NCBI GenBank assembly: GCA_037954665.1
Contig: JBBMOL010000022.1
Coordinates: 6,944,001-7,008,000 of the forward strand
DNA length: 64,000 bases
Source of the DNA: Laguncularia racemosa
Taxonomy: Eukaryota > Streptophyta > Magnoliopsida > Myrtales > Combretaceae
Reading direction: 5' to 3'
The notes under the pieces are model-generated. The model ran no database searches. It saw only the letters and a list, made by a program, of their open reading frames with translations, and was not told where the DNA came from. How positions within the stretch are numbered: position 1 is the first letter of the stretch; each line of letters starts with the position of its first letter. The translations under genes were made by a program, and so were the position numbers. Below are positions 1-10,911 of the stretch, piece after piece.

Positions 1-210
1 ATCGCCTTCCGGTCGTCTCCAATAGATCTGCCTGCTACCGTTGGTATTGGATCGATAGATCAGAGCCTCACGACGTTGTTCCGCTCGCCGGATTTTTTGA
101 CCCATGGTTTCCTCTACCGCCCTTCGTATTGGTTGCCCGTAACGTAGGACTTCCGTACCTCGAACACCGTCAAGCATACGACTGCCGTCAACACCGTCGT
201 TAGTCGACAT
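1..210 (-). CDS. Gypsy gag, N-terminal 70 codons (partial, runs off the window)
   Basis: An open frame starts at the ATG at 210-208 on the minus strand and stays open to the window edge. Its product closely resembles the first 70 residues of the gag-fusion ORF at 21104, sharing for example GVRGTEVLRYGQPIRRAVEE. It begins 21 bases after the PBS, as in the complete copy. This is therefore the N-terminal leader of a Ty3/gypsy Gag from a second copy of the same family. No catalytic motif falls in the visible part, and whether this copy also carries the reductase fragment cannot be seen. Confidence 0.75.
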   Translation of the reverse strand, partial: MSTNDGVDGSRMLDGVRGTEVLRYGQPIRRAVEETMGQKIRRAEQRREALIYRSNTNGSRQIYWRRPEGD

Positions 211-230
211 CTCCGCAGGAAATTACCTTG

Positions 231-243
231 CTCTGATACCAAC
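231..243 (-). promoter_or_regulatory. Primer-binding site (initiator tRNA-Met) of the gypsy element
   Basis: The minus strand reads TTGGTATCAGAGC just inside the LTR. This is the usual plant PBS complementary to the 3' end of initiator tRNA-Met, and it sets the LTR edge at 244. Confidence 0.85.
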
Positions 244-898
244 TGACGCAGCGCGGAAGCAAAACGAAACGAATCCGAGATTGGATTGGTTTCACACAAC
301 AAAGGCACATGCTTTGATGCAAATTTGGTTGCGTACAACCCGGAAATTAGAGAAAACTCTCTCTCAAAGTGTATTCAAATGTGTAATAAAATGTAACCCT
401 AGCGTATTTAACAAGAGGGTATTTATACTCCCTCGTACAATGTCTAGAAAAGGAAAATCTAAGCGTACACGTGGAAAGAAATAATAAAATACGCGTCATA
501 AACGGTCTCATACACGGCCGTGTATGTAAGCCGTGTACGACTCTGTGAGTATTCTTGTCTAGGTACACGGTCAAGTTCCCAGCCGTGTAAGGAAACCATG
601 TTCGTCCATGTTGAGATCTTGATTGAATACACGGTCACGACGCACGACCGTGTATGGGGACCGTGTATACTTCTGTGGAAATCTGACTGAAGACACGGTC
701 GCGAAGCACCGTCGTCTCCTAGCCGTGTAAGGAAGCCGTGTATACGTCTGTGAAACTCAGCAACGGATGCACGGTCGAGATACTCGGTCGTCTCCTGGCC
801 GTGTAATGAAGCCGTGTATACGTCTGTGAACTCTGAATTGGATACACGGTCTCTATGCACGGCCGTGTGTTCAGGCCGTGTGTCCCCTGTCTCCATCA
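244..898 (-). repeat. Short-form LTR (655 bp) of the gag-AKR gypsy family
   Basis: Read on the minus strand this LTR begins TGATGGAGAC (898) and ends TGCGTCA (244), next to the PBS. Most of it is an array of divergent units of about 70 bases containing ACACGG and CCGTGT half-sites. A TATA box (TATAAATA on the minus strand, near 420-427) lies between the array and the PBS. It aligns with the 991-bp LTRs at 20080 and 23313 but lacks their first 135 bases, which code a Pol C-terminus, and has fewer repeat units. The neighbouring 899-903 (tatta) would be the target-duplication site, but the partner lies outside the window. Confidence 0.75.
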
Positions 899-3871
899 TA
901 TTATTTATTACTAAAAAATTACGTAGACTAATGAGATAGCACTGCATGTTACTACTAACAGAAATATTAGCATCAAATTAATGGAGGACTTATTTACATG
1001 TTTTTGTAAATGTGGATAAATGAAATAGAAAAAAAAAAAAGATTTAAGATTCAACTAAAAACAATGATAAATATTAAAAACTAAATTTATATTTTCTTTC
1101 TTTTATAAATATAAATATGCTCTCAACATACATCCTTCATTCATATTTTTCTTTGTTAATGACTATACAATAATTTCGTGGAAAAGGATACATATAATAA
1201 AAAATTAAACGGATCTACATAGATGCCTAATGATGCTAAGGAATTAAATAGCAATGGTTGTTCAAAAGTTAAGTACGGTATACTAAACCATGCCCAATAC
1301 ATAACAGCACTTGTTTATCATATCAAATCTACAATAAACTAATGTATCAAGTGGAGCATGCAATGAAGTTTTCACATGAATATTAAGAGGAAGCAAGGCT
1401 GTCAGGGTTGTGATTGTGAATTCAGATGCGTGTTTACGACGTCGCGTGGCAAGGAAAAGTTTCCTTAGAATGTTATTTTGGCTTCTTCCAAGAGGCTGGA
1501 GCTGGACCATACATATATTCAAGAGTAATAAAAGTACTGTTGCTTTTTCTGCGGTCTAATAATAAATCTTTTGTTCACTTATCACACAGCAGCGGCCAAA
1601 CACTAGACGAAGAATAGATGCTTTCATTGCCCTCGAAGCAATCCTCTCTCTGATTATTTTAGTTTCACTGTTCAACAAGGCTTGACCCAGGGCCATGCCC
1701 ATGACTACTGTCGAAGAATATTAATTTACGTGAAGAAAACTAACCACCTTTAAATTTACAGTGTAAGCAAGTGTAATATTAATATGTAGAAGAGTTTTTC
1801 ATCTTTGTTTTATTTCTACTGTAGCTTCTATGATACTAGTATAAAGGGATTGACTTGGGGGTAAAAAAAAAGAAAAGAAAGAAAAGAAAACAAGCACCAC
1901 CTTTTTTACTTTGGAAAAGGTATTATCGCCTAATTTATTAGAAAAATAGAAAACAAACGAATGTAAAAGGGGAGTACATTCGCCTTATTGCCTCATTGGA
2001 GTCTACATGTCAATAGTAATTCGCCTCATTAGATTTAATTTTTTTTTTTTCCCTTCTCCAAGGTAATGATATCTCCTACGGAATATTGTTGAGGTTTCCC
2101 CCCGGATGCCTTGATTGTTTACCAAACTGTATTGTCTTCGAATATATAAAAGGGGTGAGTTAGAATTCCCGGCCTCAGGATTACTATAGTTGTTTTATGA
2201 GTTTTCTTCTTTGCTTAGCATTGAACTAAACCCAGCCAAGCTTCTTTAATATCAATACAAACCGTATATATTAGCTTCTAAATGTAATCTCAAAATAAAA
2301 TTTACTTTAGAAGTTGTGGCAACCACAAGAGGAATAGTTGCTTTGTGACATGAGTGAGTTAGGTTTACGACTTTTTTATTTTATTTTATTCTATTTTATT
2401 ATTACGTTTAGGGGAGCTATTTTTTCTATATTTTTTTTCCTATTTTGTTTTGTCTCCTTATTAAGTTTAGGAAAGCTATTTTAGCATCTTGTTTTCTTTT
2501 TATTCAAATTCCTTGATAATTTTAGTATAGAATTTATAAATATCTTATGAGTAATGTAATATATAGATAATTATTGATAACTGCAAATTATTTTCTCTTT
2601 TATATTTTGTGTTATCACTTCAAGCTACGTCAACTAGTGTTAGAGTGAAGATGACAACTAGTGTTGATGGCAACGACCTTTGTAACAGTGATTGAGAGGC
2701 TAAGGTCTCTCTTCAAGGGAATGACATGCGGCAACAATTGGGGCAACATTTAGAGCAATAGATTGATCTTAGATGCTACTACTTTGAGGAATGTTTTGAG
2801 GAAATTGTAAAATGTTTGGATGCTTTAGGAATCGATGATAAGAAGAAATAAAATGACAATAGAAGATTAGGTGTAGATTTAACTTGTGGTAAACCTATTG
2901 ACAAGCTTACTTTTTGCTCATAGGTTTCATAAAATTTAAATTTGTCGTGGTACCCTACTAATTGTCCCCAAACTTATCCCAAGTGCTATAAGTTTTTTTT
3001 ACCGATTGCTTAAATCCCACCCACTAAGCTAATTGGGTACCTTGCAACTTACATGCTACTTGCCTACAAGATTTAATAATATTTTGCTTAAATACTTTAG
3101 AATTCATACTTTAATAAATCTAAATTAAGCAAAAGAGAATCCTAACTACTAAAACATCATTCAGTTGAGTCAAATGCTATCAATTACATACTTTTACTTC
3201 AAGTTTAGAACTATATTCATTGGTAAATTTCACATTATTCATTAAATTTGAATATGAAAATTAAAAGTAAAAATATTAAATAATAGACTATGTAACATTT
3301 ATAAGAGTATAAGTAACTAAAAATTTAAAAGCATATTTGTAAATATAGAGTAAAATATAATAAATAATAATTTTAGCAGGTTTGGGGTTTTTCATTAGGT
3401 TTTGACCATATCCTGCAATTCGACCCAAACCTTATAAGGTTTAAAAAATTGTCCCAAAATTTATTCTATACCTTATAAGATATTATAACATCAGGTAAAT
3501 AGTAGGTTTGAATTTGTTGCGAATCCTATAATAGTCTATTCGCTTGTATTCCTAAATTCTGACCTTTGTTTGAAAAAAAATGATAATAAATTTGATTGGA
3601 AAACTTTTCAGTACAGGGACCTCGTCCTATCTCTCAAGAACCTAAAAGGTAAGATCTTAATTTTAGATTTACTATAAAAAAATTAGGATGAAGATGCTCT
3701 CAAATGGATTTCAGACGCTTGACTAATGGATTCAATCCATTATTGATAGTTTTCATCAATAAAAGAAAAAAGGAATTTCATTTTTTTATTGTTATTGTTA
3801 GTTGAAGTTTTTTTTTTTTTCTCTTGGTTTAAAAAAGAGAGTAAAATTTAAGAGAAAAAAAAATAAATTGG
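899..3871. other. AT-rich intergenic DNA without a recognisable gene
   Basis: No ORF here resembles a known family. A less AT-rich patch at about 1390-1620 has short open frames on both strands that I do not recognise. At about 2330-2900 a T-rich tract is followed by a short reading, interrupted by stops, that could be an LTR tail plus a gag start of an old retroelement; this is weak. Poly-A and poly-T tracts are common. Confidence 0.5.
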
Positions 3872-4308
3872 AATGGTAATCGAATAGGTTTTGGTCTTTA
3901 CAAGAACCTTTTAAATCAAGTAGTCTAGTGATTCAAAAGGTTCCCAATTATTTCCATGAAGTTTCGTTTATGGAATTTTTGTATTTTATCTTCTATTCTC
4001 ATTTTACTTATATTAAGAATGGTAATCGAATAGGTTTTGGTCTTTACAAGAACCTTTTAAATCAAGTAGTCTAGTGATTCAAAAGGTTCGCAATTGTTTC
4101 CATGAAGTTTTGTTTATGGAATTTTTGTATTTTATCTTCTATTCTCATTTTACTTCTATTAAGAATGGTAATCGAATAGGTTTTGGTCTTTACAAGAACC
4201 TTTTAAATCAAGTAGTCTAGTGATTCAACAGGTTCGCAATTGTTTCCATGAAGTTTCATTTATGGAATTTTTGTATTTTATCTTCTATTCTCATTTTACT
4301 TATATTAA
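3872..4308. repeat. Tandem repeat, three copies of a 146-bp unit
   Basis: Units start at about 3874, 4020 and 4166, each opening with TGGTAATCGAATAGG. Spacing is exactly 146 bases both times. The copies differ at only a few positions by eye, including a cccaattatt/cgcaattgtt difference in unit 1 and a ttctattaag/ttatattaag difference. No ORF runs through the array, and similarity stops just after the third unit. Confidence 0.9.
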
Positions 4309-7300
4309 TACATGAAAGAACCGTAAATAATAGAAAACAAGCTGTTATACCTTACAAGATTAAATGAATACTCAAGATTATGGTCATTTTATTTCTATCT
4401 TTTCATACATAACCAAAGAATGGAAAAGATTCTTCAAGATTCTTAGGGCTCATAAGTACATGATAAATACCACAAAAACCCAAAACTACTGAGAAAATTA
4501 AATGAAGCACTCTCGATATAAAATATGAAAAGGTGCCTATAACTTTCCTTCAAGCCCTACCACCTAACCTAGAGTAGCTAGAAGGGAAAGTGAAATTAAT
4601 CCTTGTTCATTTACGGATTTTACTTCTTAATCGTCTAGTTAATTACCAATATAGTTGTTCTCAATGCTAGAAAATTTCTCCAAAAAAAGTTATTTCTTTT
4701 ATTCATTGAATATTTAGTGTTGCAATTTGACTTGTAAACAACCGCATTGAGATTTAATAGTTACAATCTAAAGATGTCAAATTTTGTCTTTTAAAACCTA
4801 CGAGTTTGTTGTATATAACAAATTCGATGATCCAAAGCGATAGAAAACGGTTTATGAAGCTGCCTTATTACACATTGTCCTGAAACGTTTAAGTAAATAC
4901 AGTCGATGAGTTGTGAAGTTCTCAAAGACTGAAAATCTTTCGTCTCTTATGGTGATCTTATGTATGGCAATATGTTTTTACATGTTGTAATCCAATTTAA
5001 TTATATAATAATACATGGAAAAAAATGGATTTTTATTACGATATTTATGAGAGGAAAAACCCGAATTTTGAGGAACCAAGACAAAGGCATTGTATGCGAT
5101 GGGATCGGGAAAGTCTTGCGGAGCTGGGGTAGTTCAAATCGTTGTCGTTGTCGTTGTCATTTGTCAAGATTCTCACTTGGGCTTCTAGAGGCAGACCTCA
5201 TTTTCACGAGCCAAAACTTAGCCTAAGATGATTCCCAGAAAGTTCTTATCCTTTTCCGGGTAACCATGTACAGTCAAGTCGTGAGTCGTGGCTATTCATA
5301 AAGCCCTAAGGAAAGGACTTCCTTGTTCAAGTTCAATTAGTTTAATCGCCAAAATTTCATTCTAAAAATTCTTTGATTTTTGGAATAGTTTAAAGGTTTT
5401 TTTTTATACATTTTTAAAAATTATTGGTAGATGAAATAATATTTTTAAAATTTAGAAATATATGATTATTGGATTAATAGTTTAGAACGGTTAGTAGGTT
5501 ATGAAGCTTTACTTCCTCTAAGATATTTTATAAAATCTATAAATTTTAAGGCGAAAGAATATAGAAGAACATAAAGTTAGAGAGAAAAATAGAAAAGAAT
5601 AAGAAAAAGATCGGCAAAAATAAAATAAAAGGACCACTAGGTTTAGCCATTTAGGATAATTAGTTTATGAATTTATTTATTTTTCTTTTTATTAAAACAT
5701 TCATAAGAAAATATATATATATTTATTAATATTATTTAATAATTTTTTATAGAATTGATATAAGATACTTTATAATCTATATCTTATATATCGTATAGTA
5801 TTTGTTCAAATATGGATATTTACTGTGATAACCTTTTATATATATATATATTCTCTGGTGTAGTAATAAGTTTTAAAAAATTTATATTAATTTTTTTTTT
5901 ATAACCCTTAATATTAGTTGAAAATTTATTGTAAATAGTAAAGTTATCCCTTTATGCCAAGTACTTGCAAATCGCCAGGGCGGCGTGCATCAGAAGTCCA
6001 GGGACTGGAGAACCCCGGGAAGCTACAACTTCCTTTCCAGGAAAAATGGCGGAAACCAGTACCTAAAAGCAATTCTCATGGACACGCTTTTAGAGGACTT
6101 GAACTTGGACCGGTCTAGACATGCCATGCTTCTTGTGCCTGAGTTTACATGACAAATCTACAGGTCAAAAGAAAAAACCAAAAAATTGTTTTCTTTTTTA
6201 CTTTTTTTTTTGTTTTTTCATTAAGAGATAAGCCTGTGGAAGTAGAATTTACTTTCTTTTGATTGAAAAGCTCACACCTGTACGATCCATATCATCTGTG
6301 GCCCCGCCCAGCGGGGTATCATCTTCAACATTTCCATCCGGGTCTATCAGTCACCGTGAGAATACTTGGACTTGGTCACCTTTTTCCTTTATTATTAAAG
6401 TGTTTGAAAAGTTGTTACACAACTATATACATCGCCCATTTCTAAAAAAATAGAGGGTGAAAAAAAAAAAAGACCCTATAAGCTTGGCGTTTGAAAAGAA
6501 CGAACAAAAAGTAATGTGACCTCTGGGAAGATATGGATTGGAGCAAAAGAAATCCGAAAAAAGGAATGGAAACTCGACAAAATGGAAAATCAATGTGTTT
6601 GGTGCCTTCATCCACTATTCAACCTTTATGCATTCTTTCTTAAATTTTATTATCCATCTGTGATCAATAATTATAGCTGTAGAGGTATCGCAAGCTCCTA
6701 ATTTAGAGTCATTAGCCAAAGACAATAAGAAATGATCCTATTAATTACATATTGACATTATGTTGTGTATATATTGAATAGGGATATAAGTGAGTCAAGC
6801 TTACTTCCAAACTATTTGAATTCGATTATATAAAAATTTGAGTTTGATTTAATGTTAATTGAGTTAAGCTTGAATTTGAGTTATTAGATTAACTTATTGA
6901 ATTGAACTTCAGTTTGAATTTCATAATATTCAGCTTGATTAACTCATGAATTTAATTGAGTTCGAATCAAATTTTATTGTTAATCATATTTAAATGGTAA
7001 TATTATTTGTATTTGAAAAAAAAAAGTAATTTCTATGTAAATGGAGTCTGAACGGGCTTAAATCAAGTTTAAACTTGTCTATTGCCACTTCGAGTTAGGT
7101 TGAACTAGAGCTTGACGTTAGTACTATATCGTATTGAATCTACTTGTTTATGACCTAATATGGAGTGAGAGGGCATCTTTGAATTGGGAAAAAAAAGAAA
7201 AAAAAAGAAAAGAACAAGAGACTCACCAAAGTCTACTTGAGAAAAGTAAAAACTTATCTAATATCATTCTAAATCCTTAAATTTCTAAATTGATCTAGAA

Positions 7301-7622
7301 TAACAAGTTGGAAGATTCATACCTAATAAGTTGAACAAATCAACTATACTCCAAAATTATGTCTTTCAAAAGAATAATGGAGCTTCTATATTATGTTTAG
7401 TCATCTCATTTATATAATGCAAGTAGAAAGTTCTATGCTTTGATGTAATATTTCAACCATTCATTGATTTTTAGAAAAAAAAATTGCCTCTAATCTCTTC
7501 TTTTCCTTTTGTCAAGATCATCACATCTTCTTTTAGATACTTCAAATCCCTGTAATAATTTTTTGTAGCAAACCTACATAATTCATTACTTAAATTAATT
7601 TTCTTTCCAATTTCCATAGACT
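4309..7622. other. Intergenic DNA with two GC-richer islands and a possible MITE
   Basis: Mostly AT-rich and without a recognisable gene. GC-richer islands at about 5955-6150 and 6260-6385 stand out and could be gene relics; I cannot name them. A sub-motif (GTTGTC)n lies near 5140-5160. At about 6780-7095 an A+T-rich stretch begins AGGGATATAAGTGAGTCAAG, like the ends of plant hAT-type MITEs, but no convincing opposite end or target duplication was found. Confidence 0.4.
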
Positions 7623-8215
7623 TTAAGGGAGTTTGATGAAGAACTTTTTGATGGGGCTTAAGAACTGAGATATAGGTGGAGGTGGAATACTCTTATTGGC
7701 TTTCTTAGAAATTGGGTCAAAATACTCATATACATTTTCATCTAATTTGGCACTAATGATCTTCTTTTTAATTTCTATAGAATTGTCATCAGTTTGAATA
7801 CAAATTAACTCAATTATATTTGGGACTAGTGTAATCTCACTAACTTGATCTTTAGAAACAAAATCAAAAGCTTCACAAATTTCCTTCTCCATTGCCTCAG
7901 GTGCACTACTTTGGATGCTTTTATGATCTAGTTCAATTTCAGGGAAATTGTGTGCTATTTTATTTTTATGGACAATATTTAGGATTGGGATTTTGGATGT
8001 CACATGTTTCTAATCAACAGGCAATTTTGGAAATCTTAGGTTATCAAAGCGATTATCAATGTATTTGAGTTGGCAATTTATTGTAACTAACCTAGTCATT
8101 AACTTCTTTCCACTGAGCCTTATTTATTGAAGTGAATTTAAAAAACAACTAAGAAAAAGCATTGGGTTAAGAACCAAATGTTAAATCGAGGCTTTGAGAG
8201 ACTCTGATGTCAATT
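7623..8215 (-). pseudogene. Possible 5' internal part of an old retroelement (126-codon ORF plus PBS-like site)
   Basis: A 126-codon minus-strand ORF starts at 8003. Its product is charged and contains a PPPPISQF stretch; I do not recognise a domain. About 200 bases upstream of it, on the minus strand, 8213-8201 reads TTGACATCAGAGT, a decayed match to the plant PBS TTGGTATCAGAGC. A TGATATAGG beginning at 8216 would be the adjoining LTR edge. Together these suggest the 5' part of a degenerate LTR retrotransposon. No partner LTR or pol was found, so this is tentative. Confidence 0.35.
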
Positions 8216-8941
8216 TGATATAGGACGGTGGAAAAAAAATCATAAAATATGAAAATTATGGAAAAAATGGAAATTTTTCTAAAAAAAAAAAATTAATCTA
8301 AACAATGATTATATGAAGAACACTAAAAAAGTATTATAAGCAAAATAAAATGTTTTTTTTTTTATTTTTTATGAAAAAAAAAGAAAAACTTAGAAGATAA
8401 TTAATGACCTCACATCACTGTTGAATTTGAGATGATGGCTACATACCAATGTTGATTCGTATGGCTTCACACTATACATTAAAGGAGTCATACTTTTGAA
8501 AAGAAATAATTTCCTTGTTGAATAATAACTTTATAGTTAAAACTGTAATAAAAAGATTGTTTATAAAAGAGTAAGATCAAACATGAGCCTTATGATATAA
8601 ATGTAAGCTAGCCATTATTAATTACCTACTTAAAAATATAATAGAAAAGGAAATTAACAAATTTAATTAAATCCTATCAAATGTAATAAACTAAAATAAT
8701 GAAAATATATTTATCCTAAATAACATAAAAAAAATTATCATCTTTACTTGTCCACATCAGGTATAGGAGCTTCCTTAATGAAATTGGAAAAAAAAAATAC
8801 ATTTATATTTCAATTTGGTTTTGTTTATTTTGGTTTACATTTTGCTTCAATTTTTAACCCTCTCTTACCATTGCTAGTAACAATTTGAGTAAATTTTTAT
8901 TGAATGCTTTACTCACTTAGCCTCCATATTCCAATACTAAG
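8216..8941. other. AT-rich DNA, possibly an old LTR
   Basis: No gene is visible. If the PBS-like site at 8201-8213 is real, the sequence from 8216 rightwards would be the LTR of that minus-strand element. A matching second LTR was not found in the window. Confidence 0.3.
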
Positions 8942-9328
8942 GTTCCAACTAGGGGTGGTAATTGTGGAGCAGGTAAAAAAAAATTTGACCCGCAGAGGTG
9001 CGAGCCATTTTGGCTCATGCCCACTTGACTCGTAGGTGGCGGGCCAACCCGCTGGAAAACACAACCTGCGAGCGAGTGACACGACACTAACGTGGATGAT
9101 GTGGCCGTGGGGACATGACGAGACGACTGACAAGTGACGACGCCATCTGCACTCCGCCGCTGTTGACTAAAATGATTGGTTCTGAAATGACGCCACCGAC
9201 GGGCGACTGGTGTTGAAATGACGAGATGACTGAAATGACGCCGCCAACTGCAACCACAAGCAATTAAGCCGGACCGCACCTTCCTTGTCCTTCGCAGAAG
9301 TCAAACACACCACACTCCGCAGCCCAGT

Positions 9329-10882
9329 TGTACATGATTTTAAGGGAAAACATCAATTTTGGATTTATTTGAAGAAAATGATTTTTCTAAGTGCTAAAAC
9401 TTATTTTCTATTATTCTTTATAATTATTTTGAATTTTCTTTTAATTTTCATGATTTTTCTAATTTTTCTAAGGTTTCATGATTTTTTTATAGTTTATTAT
9501 TTTTTATGATTTTTATTGATTTTTTTTTTTATGATTTTTGTGAATTTTGTTAGAATTTTTATCCTAAGGTATTATCTATCCCATTTCGAAATCTAAAATT
9601 TTATCATTACGTTCTTAATATTCTTATCATTTTTCTGTATTTTATTATTTTTGTTTTTGTTATTTATTTCTTACTTCCTTTTTTCTACATTTTTTTATTC
9701 TAGAAAAATCTAATTTCTACATTTTCCTATTTATTGAAAATATAACAAATGCAAATAATTAATAAATGACTAAACAAATAACAAATAGTAATAAATAATA
9801 AATTATAAATTAATTCGGAATAAATAAACAAAATAAGTAAATAAAATAAAATAAATAAAAATATCCGGAAAATCCGACTTACCTAGATACGGGTCGGTGC
9901 GCGGGTCGGGTCGAATCGGTCGGACGCGGCGGCGGAGGTGGCTCGATCACGGCGTTCCAGCGGCTCTTTGCAGCGGATGAGGTGTCGAATCCTAGCTTCT
10001 CGAGGGTGTTGAGTCGATTGGCGGTGGTGGTTTGCTCCTAGATCGCCTCCTGGTGGTGATTCAATTCCGGTCGGCACTTCGCGGTTTTGGGTCTCCTCCG
10101 ATGCTCTCCGATTTGCACTCTTTCCTTACTTTCTCTCGATTTTGAACTGTGTCCTGGCTTCCTCGTATCCTCCTCTATTTATAGGCACTTCGAATCGAGC
10201 TGGATAAGCTCGGATTTCCTACGATCGAAGCTAATCGGATCGACGGTTAAAAAAACAATTTTGATTCGTGTAAATCCATCGGTTTTTTGTGATTTGATTC
10301 CACTTAGATAATGTTTATCTCATTTCCGTTGAAGATCTGTTGGATTTGTGCAAAAAATCGAATCAAAACGGCCGAAATACAGATTTTTCCTTCGCCGGTG
10401 ATCTCGGGCTCAAGGTAGGAGATGATCACGCGTCCGGCGCGTGCGTTTCTTCCAGCCAATCAGATGCTGCCACGTGTCTTGGATAAGTCAAAAAATTGCA
10501 AAACGCGGAAACTGCTTCCTCCGCGATTCGAATGCCTGACGGAGCCCCCCCCTGCGCGTGCCTAGCCATGGTCCGGACCAGCTGAGCTAGCCCACTTTCC
10601 TGATTTTTCTAATTTCGCAAATTGCATATATGCAATGCGATTTTTCTAATTTTTTGTATTTTTTGAAATTTCAAAAATTTGTAAAAATTGTTTATTATTG
10701 CTATTTCTAAAATCATTTTTCAAAATTGAAGTGTTTTCCTATTTATTTTTATTTTTTGAATATTTTTATCATTTTTGTTAAATTAAAGAAAAATTGGAAA
10801 AAGTTGGAAAAAAATAGGAAAAATTGAAAATTGATTGTTAATGATGATTGTTGATTCCTAGGGCAAAAATGGGGTGCTTACA
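9329..10882 (-). mobile_element. LTR-like (solo LTR) insertion inside the hAT element
   Basis: Read on the minus strand the segment begins TGTAAGCACCCC at 10882, a typical gypsy-LTR start, and could end ...TGTACA at 9329, giving TGTA/TACA termini. It has a canonical TATA box CTATAAATAG (10184-10175) about 700 bases in, then a GC-rich transcribed-looking tract, a splice-donor-like GTAAGT (9882-9877) and an A-rich end. Its GC-rich core differs sharply from the surrounding hAT DNA. The flanking 5-mers (ccagt and ctact) match at only three of five bases, so the left boundary is uncertain. A tRNA-like Pol III promoter motif lies at 10525-10589. Confidence 0.45.
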
Positions 10883-10911
10883 CTACTAATAACATTTTCT
10901 ATATTTACAAA

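Noticed and set aside
459..947. A 162-codon minus-strand ORF
   Set aside because: Same cause: it runs through the LTR repeat array of the left-edge copy.
4960..5226. An 88-codon plus-strand ORF with CRCRCHLSR
   Set aside because: The Cys/Arg run comes from a short GTTGTC repeat; nothing else supports a gene.
8917..9279. Minus-strand ORFs in the hAT left end (also 13495-13706 at the right end)
   Set aside because: They lie in GC-rich subterminal transposon DNA and mirror its repeats.
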